From an uncultured Acholeplasmataceae bacterium (lineage in GTDB: Bacteria; Bacillota_I; Bacilli_A; Acholeplasmatales; Acholeplasmataceae), in NCBI GenBank assembly GCA_938041945.1, contig CALISC010000089.1, positions 1 to 25,990 of the forward strand: DNA of 25,990 nt, given 5' to 3'. Under the pieces are notes generated by a model. It saw nothing but the letters and a program-made list of their open reading frames with translations. It had not been told where the DNA came from and searched no databases. This document shows, piece by piece, positions 24,084 through 25,990 of the stretch (positions are counted from its first letter, which is position 1; the number at the start of each line of letters is the position of its first letter). The position numbers were made by a program, and so were the translations under genes.

Positions 24084-24434
24084 TCAATGGTTAGAAAGTG
24101 TATAAATTTGAGAAACTGGTACTGTGAACATAAACCCAATTATTTTCTTTTCGGTGTTGATAAGGATTTCTTTAATCGCCCCGGCTACTCGGTCTGCCAT
24201 TGCGTGGTCTTTGACAACTGTAAAAATAGTTTTACTGTTTGGGTTGTAACTTTTGCCTAATTTAGCAAAGTGTCCAGATAAAAGTGAGTTCATGCCAGGG
24301 TGTGAGCGAACTATATAGCCAGCCATACCGTCGCTGTCTACAACTGTTGCCCCTTTTACACCCAGTTCCAAGAACTTCTCCATAATATCTTCAAGGTGGT
24401 CAGTGTCGTTTAAGACAATAAATAATGCTTCCAT
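24084..24434 (-). CDS. PII-like signalling protein, likely regulator of the adjacent antiporter
   Basis: 116 residues, the size of a PII protein. The N-terminal strand and helix (MEALFIVLNDTDHLEDIMEKF) lead to LGVKGATVVDSDGM, matching the GATV.D..G pattern of PII. A loop region of about 20 residues (SHPGMNSLLSGHFAKL) is followed by the second half, SKTIFTVVKDHAMADRVAGAIKEIL. The classical T-loop uridylylation Tyr and signature are not evident, so it belongs to the wider PII-like group rather than GlnB/GlnK. It starts 20 bases after the antiporter gene with an AAAGGAG site. Members of this group bind small nucleotides to control a neighbouring transporter; here that is inference from position. 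Confidence 0.8.
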   Translation of the reverse strand: MEALFIVLNDTDHLEDIMEKFLELGVKGATVVDSDGMAGYIVRSHPGMNSLLSGHFAKLGKSYNPNSKTIFTVVKDHAMADRVAGAIKEILINTEKKIIGFMFTVPVSQIYTLSNH

Positions 24435-24454
24435 TTTAAACTCCTTTTTTTGCT

Positions 24455-25792
24455 TTAAAATGCAACTTCGTTGAATTTATCAAGGCCATTAATTTCACCA
24501 GCCTTGGAAATCGCAAACTTAGAAAACAGTGGACCTGTGGTTTCAAAAAATAAAGTAGTAATCAAGATAATTGCTGCAATTGTTGCCCCAAACTCTCGCA
24601 TGGAATTTGCAACAATTACAATCAAACCGAGCGACACCCCACCTTGTGGCAATAGTGCAAAACCAATGTATTTTTGAACCATTGGGTCTGCCTTGGCGGC
24701 TTTGGCGCCAATTGACGCGCCTGCGTATTTGCCAATTGAACGACCAATGATGTAGAGCGCAATAATTGCAAACAACACAGGACTAGTTTGTCCAAACATT
24801 CTAAGGTCAAGTGATGCTCCAGAAAGTGTGAAAAACAAAATATACAAAGGAGATGAAAAGTCGTTCATTGCGTGATAAGTGCGGTGCGGTTTTTTAACTA
24901 AGTTAGCAACAGATGCTCCAACTGCAATATTGGCAAGTAGTGGTGAAATTTCAACAACACCATTACTGATTTTTTTAATATAGTAAGAAAGACCAAGACA
25001 GATTACTACAGACGCCAAGCCAAGCACTTGAATGTCGTCTCTTTCTTTGTCGTATTTATTGGCTAAAAACGCCAAAGCAACCCCAACTACTATACCAATA
25101 ATTATTGAGCCAAAAACTTCAATAAATGGTTTTATAACCCCAAACGCCAAGGAATTTACTGCACCACCAGCGGTGGAATGTGGCAAGATTACTTTCGCAA
25201 CTGCAAAAATTAAGCCAAAGGCAATTATGCCAAATATATCATCAAGGGCAGCAATTGGCAAAACAGTTTTAGTAACAGGACCGTGTGCTCTGTATTGCTT
25301 GATTACTAAAAGTGTAGCTGCGGGTGCTGTAGTTGCAGACATAGCAGCAAGGAGTAGAGTAAACGCTAGATTTCCTTTAGAAAACGGTAAGTATGCGTAC
25401 TTACCAGTGGCATCTTGCATAATTTGTGCGGGTTTAGGTATAAATAAAATTAGAGTAAAAACTAGTAAAACTGCCCCAAGCACTTCAAGTAAGGTAATAA
25501 TTGCTACTTTATTGCCGATTTTCTTTAAGTTTTTAAATCCAAACTCAGAGCCGATTGAAAACGCGATAATTGTCAAAGCTATTTCTTTAATAAAGTTTAA
25601 ACTGCTCATTTCAGTGCTTGTAATGAAACCTTCAAAAGGCGTAAACAAAGCAATTGAAGGACCTAAGAAAAGTCCTGCAATTAAATAGCCAGAAACCGAT
25701 GGTAGTTTGAATTTTTGAGCAACTTTACCACCAAAAAACCCTACTACCAAGGCTAGCCCTACTTTTAATATAGCAATTCCGATAAACTCCAT
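24455..25792 (-). CDS. Cation:proton antiporter, CPA2 (KefB/NapA-like) family
   Basis: 445 residues with about 12-13 membrane helices. The first helices carry GGKVAQKFKLPSVSGYLIAGLFLGP, the usual start of this family. AALDDIFGI near residue 180 holds the paired acidic residues expected in the ion-binding helix. NIAVGASVAN and LPQGGVSLGLIVI lie in the later core. There is no C-terminal RCK/TrkA domain, which many KefB-type proteins have; a separate PII-like protein follows instead. It would exchange Na+ or K+ for protons across the membrane; which ion is unknown. The start has AAAGGA 10 bases ahead. Confidence 0.93.
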   Translation of the reverse strand: MEFIGIAILKVGLALVVGFFGGKVAQKFKLPSVSGYLIAGLFLGPSIALFTPFEGFITSTEMSSLNFIKEIALTIIAFSIGSEFGFKNLKKIGNKVAIITLLEVLGAVLLVFTLILFIPKPAQIMQDATGKYAYLPFSKGNLAFTLLLAAMSATTAPAATLLVIKQYRAHGPVTKTVLPIAALDDIFGIIAFGLIFAVAKVILPHSTAGGAVNSLAFGVIKPFIEVFGSIIIGIVVGVALAFLANKYDKERDDIQVLGLASVVICLGLSYYIKKISNGVVEISPLLANIAVGASVANLVKKPHRTYHAMNDFSSPLYILFFTLSGASLDLRMFGQTSPVLFAIIALYIIGRSIGKYAGASIGAKAAKADPMVQKYIGFALLPQGGVSLGLIVIVANSMREFGATIAAIILITTLFFETTGPLFSKFAISKAGEINGLDKFNEVAF

Positions 25793-25823
25793 TTTGTGTA
25801 AATCCTTTCGCTTATTTTGTAAG

Positions 25824-25829
25824 TTTATA
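25824..25829 (-). promoter_or_regulatory. Possible -10 box of the antiporter operon
   Basis: TATAAA on the minus strand lies 32 bases before the antiporter start codon. No convincing -35 box is found; the expected place falls in the terminator stem next door. Confidence 0.35.
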
Positions 25830-25838
25830 TCTAAAAAT

Positions 25839-25863
25839 TAAAAAAGCCCATAAGGGCTTTTTT
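25839..25863. terminator. Bidirectional terminator upstream of the antiporter gene
   Basis: AAAAAAGCCC and GGGCTTTTTT form a perfect 10-bp stem around ATAA. It probably ends a minus-strand gene beyond the right edge, or separates two divergent units. Confidence 0.8.
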
Positions 25864-25952
25864 AATGAGACAAGCTCTAATATGTGCGAAAAATCTTTGG
25901 CGAACCAAAGACCATCTTATTTGAACCTAGATGTGCAATTCCGCTGAATTTA

Positions 25953-25961
25953 TGTTATCAT
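25953..25961 (+). promoter_or_regulatory. Possible extended -10 promoter toward the right edge
   Basis: TGTTATCAT fits TGn plus a -10 hexamer, with a partial -35 (GTGCAA) 17 bases ahead. Any gene it serves lies outside the window. The rest of 25864-25990 shows no gene. Confidence 0.35.
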
Positions 25962-25990
25962 ACTTGTGTAATAATTTCAATCAAAAAACG

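Noticed and set aside
24471..25688. Long plus-strand open frames opposite the antiporter gene, including one of 218 residues
   Set aside because: Shadows of a well-supported membrane protein gene; no ribosome site and a composition unlike real proteins here.

Overview
The window is AT-rich DNA from a low-GC Bacillota-type bacterium that uses the standard code. TGA serves as a stop codon at several gene ends and Trp is TGG. RecU, an ECF-type S component, Gram-positive spacing of ribosome sites, and surface proteins with InlB/MucBP-like repeats plus a DUF6273-like domain all point to Bacilli. A host-associated, Mollicutes-related lineage is an inference, not something the sequence proves.

Layout. 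(1) 1-1481: the 3' part of a repeat-containing surface protein, ending in a terminator at about 1602-1641. (2) 1482-2183: a gene-poor stretch with one candidate 34-residue ORF, a clear promoter, and a 5' leader that can fold back on the ribosome site of the next gene. (3) 2184-9827: one giant gene for a 2547-residue single-pass membrane protein. Its outer part is built from about ten divergent beta-rich repeats; it is the least explained object here. (4) 10041-12879: a small membrane-anchored protein with a possible thioredoxin-like fold, followed closely by tex. (5) tRNA-Ser(GCT), a three-helix membrane protein and tRNA-Gln(TTG) with its own strong promoter and terminator. (6) 13879-16795, minus strand: an AAA_14/DUF4143 ATPase, then the wreck of a restriction-modification system. 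The methyltransferase keeps only its C-terminal recognition part and the nuclease carries two apparent indels. (7) 16917-17486: recU on the plus strand, overlapping tail to tail with the next operon.

(8) 23981 down to 17436, minus strand: a five-gene operon of ABC ATPase, FtsX-like permease, PlsC-type acyltransferase, pyrimidine-nucleoside phosphorylase and a ThiT-like ECF S component. Gaps are a few bases or overlaps throughout. It has a good promoter at 24012-24040 and apparently a terminator inside recU. (9) 25792 down to 24084, minus strand: a CPA2-type cation:proton antiporter followed by a PII-like protein, probably its regulator.

The strongest candidates for something undescribed are the giant repeat protein with its structured leader and the PII-like/antiporter pair. 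No CRISPR array, insertion sequence or prophage was seen.
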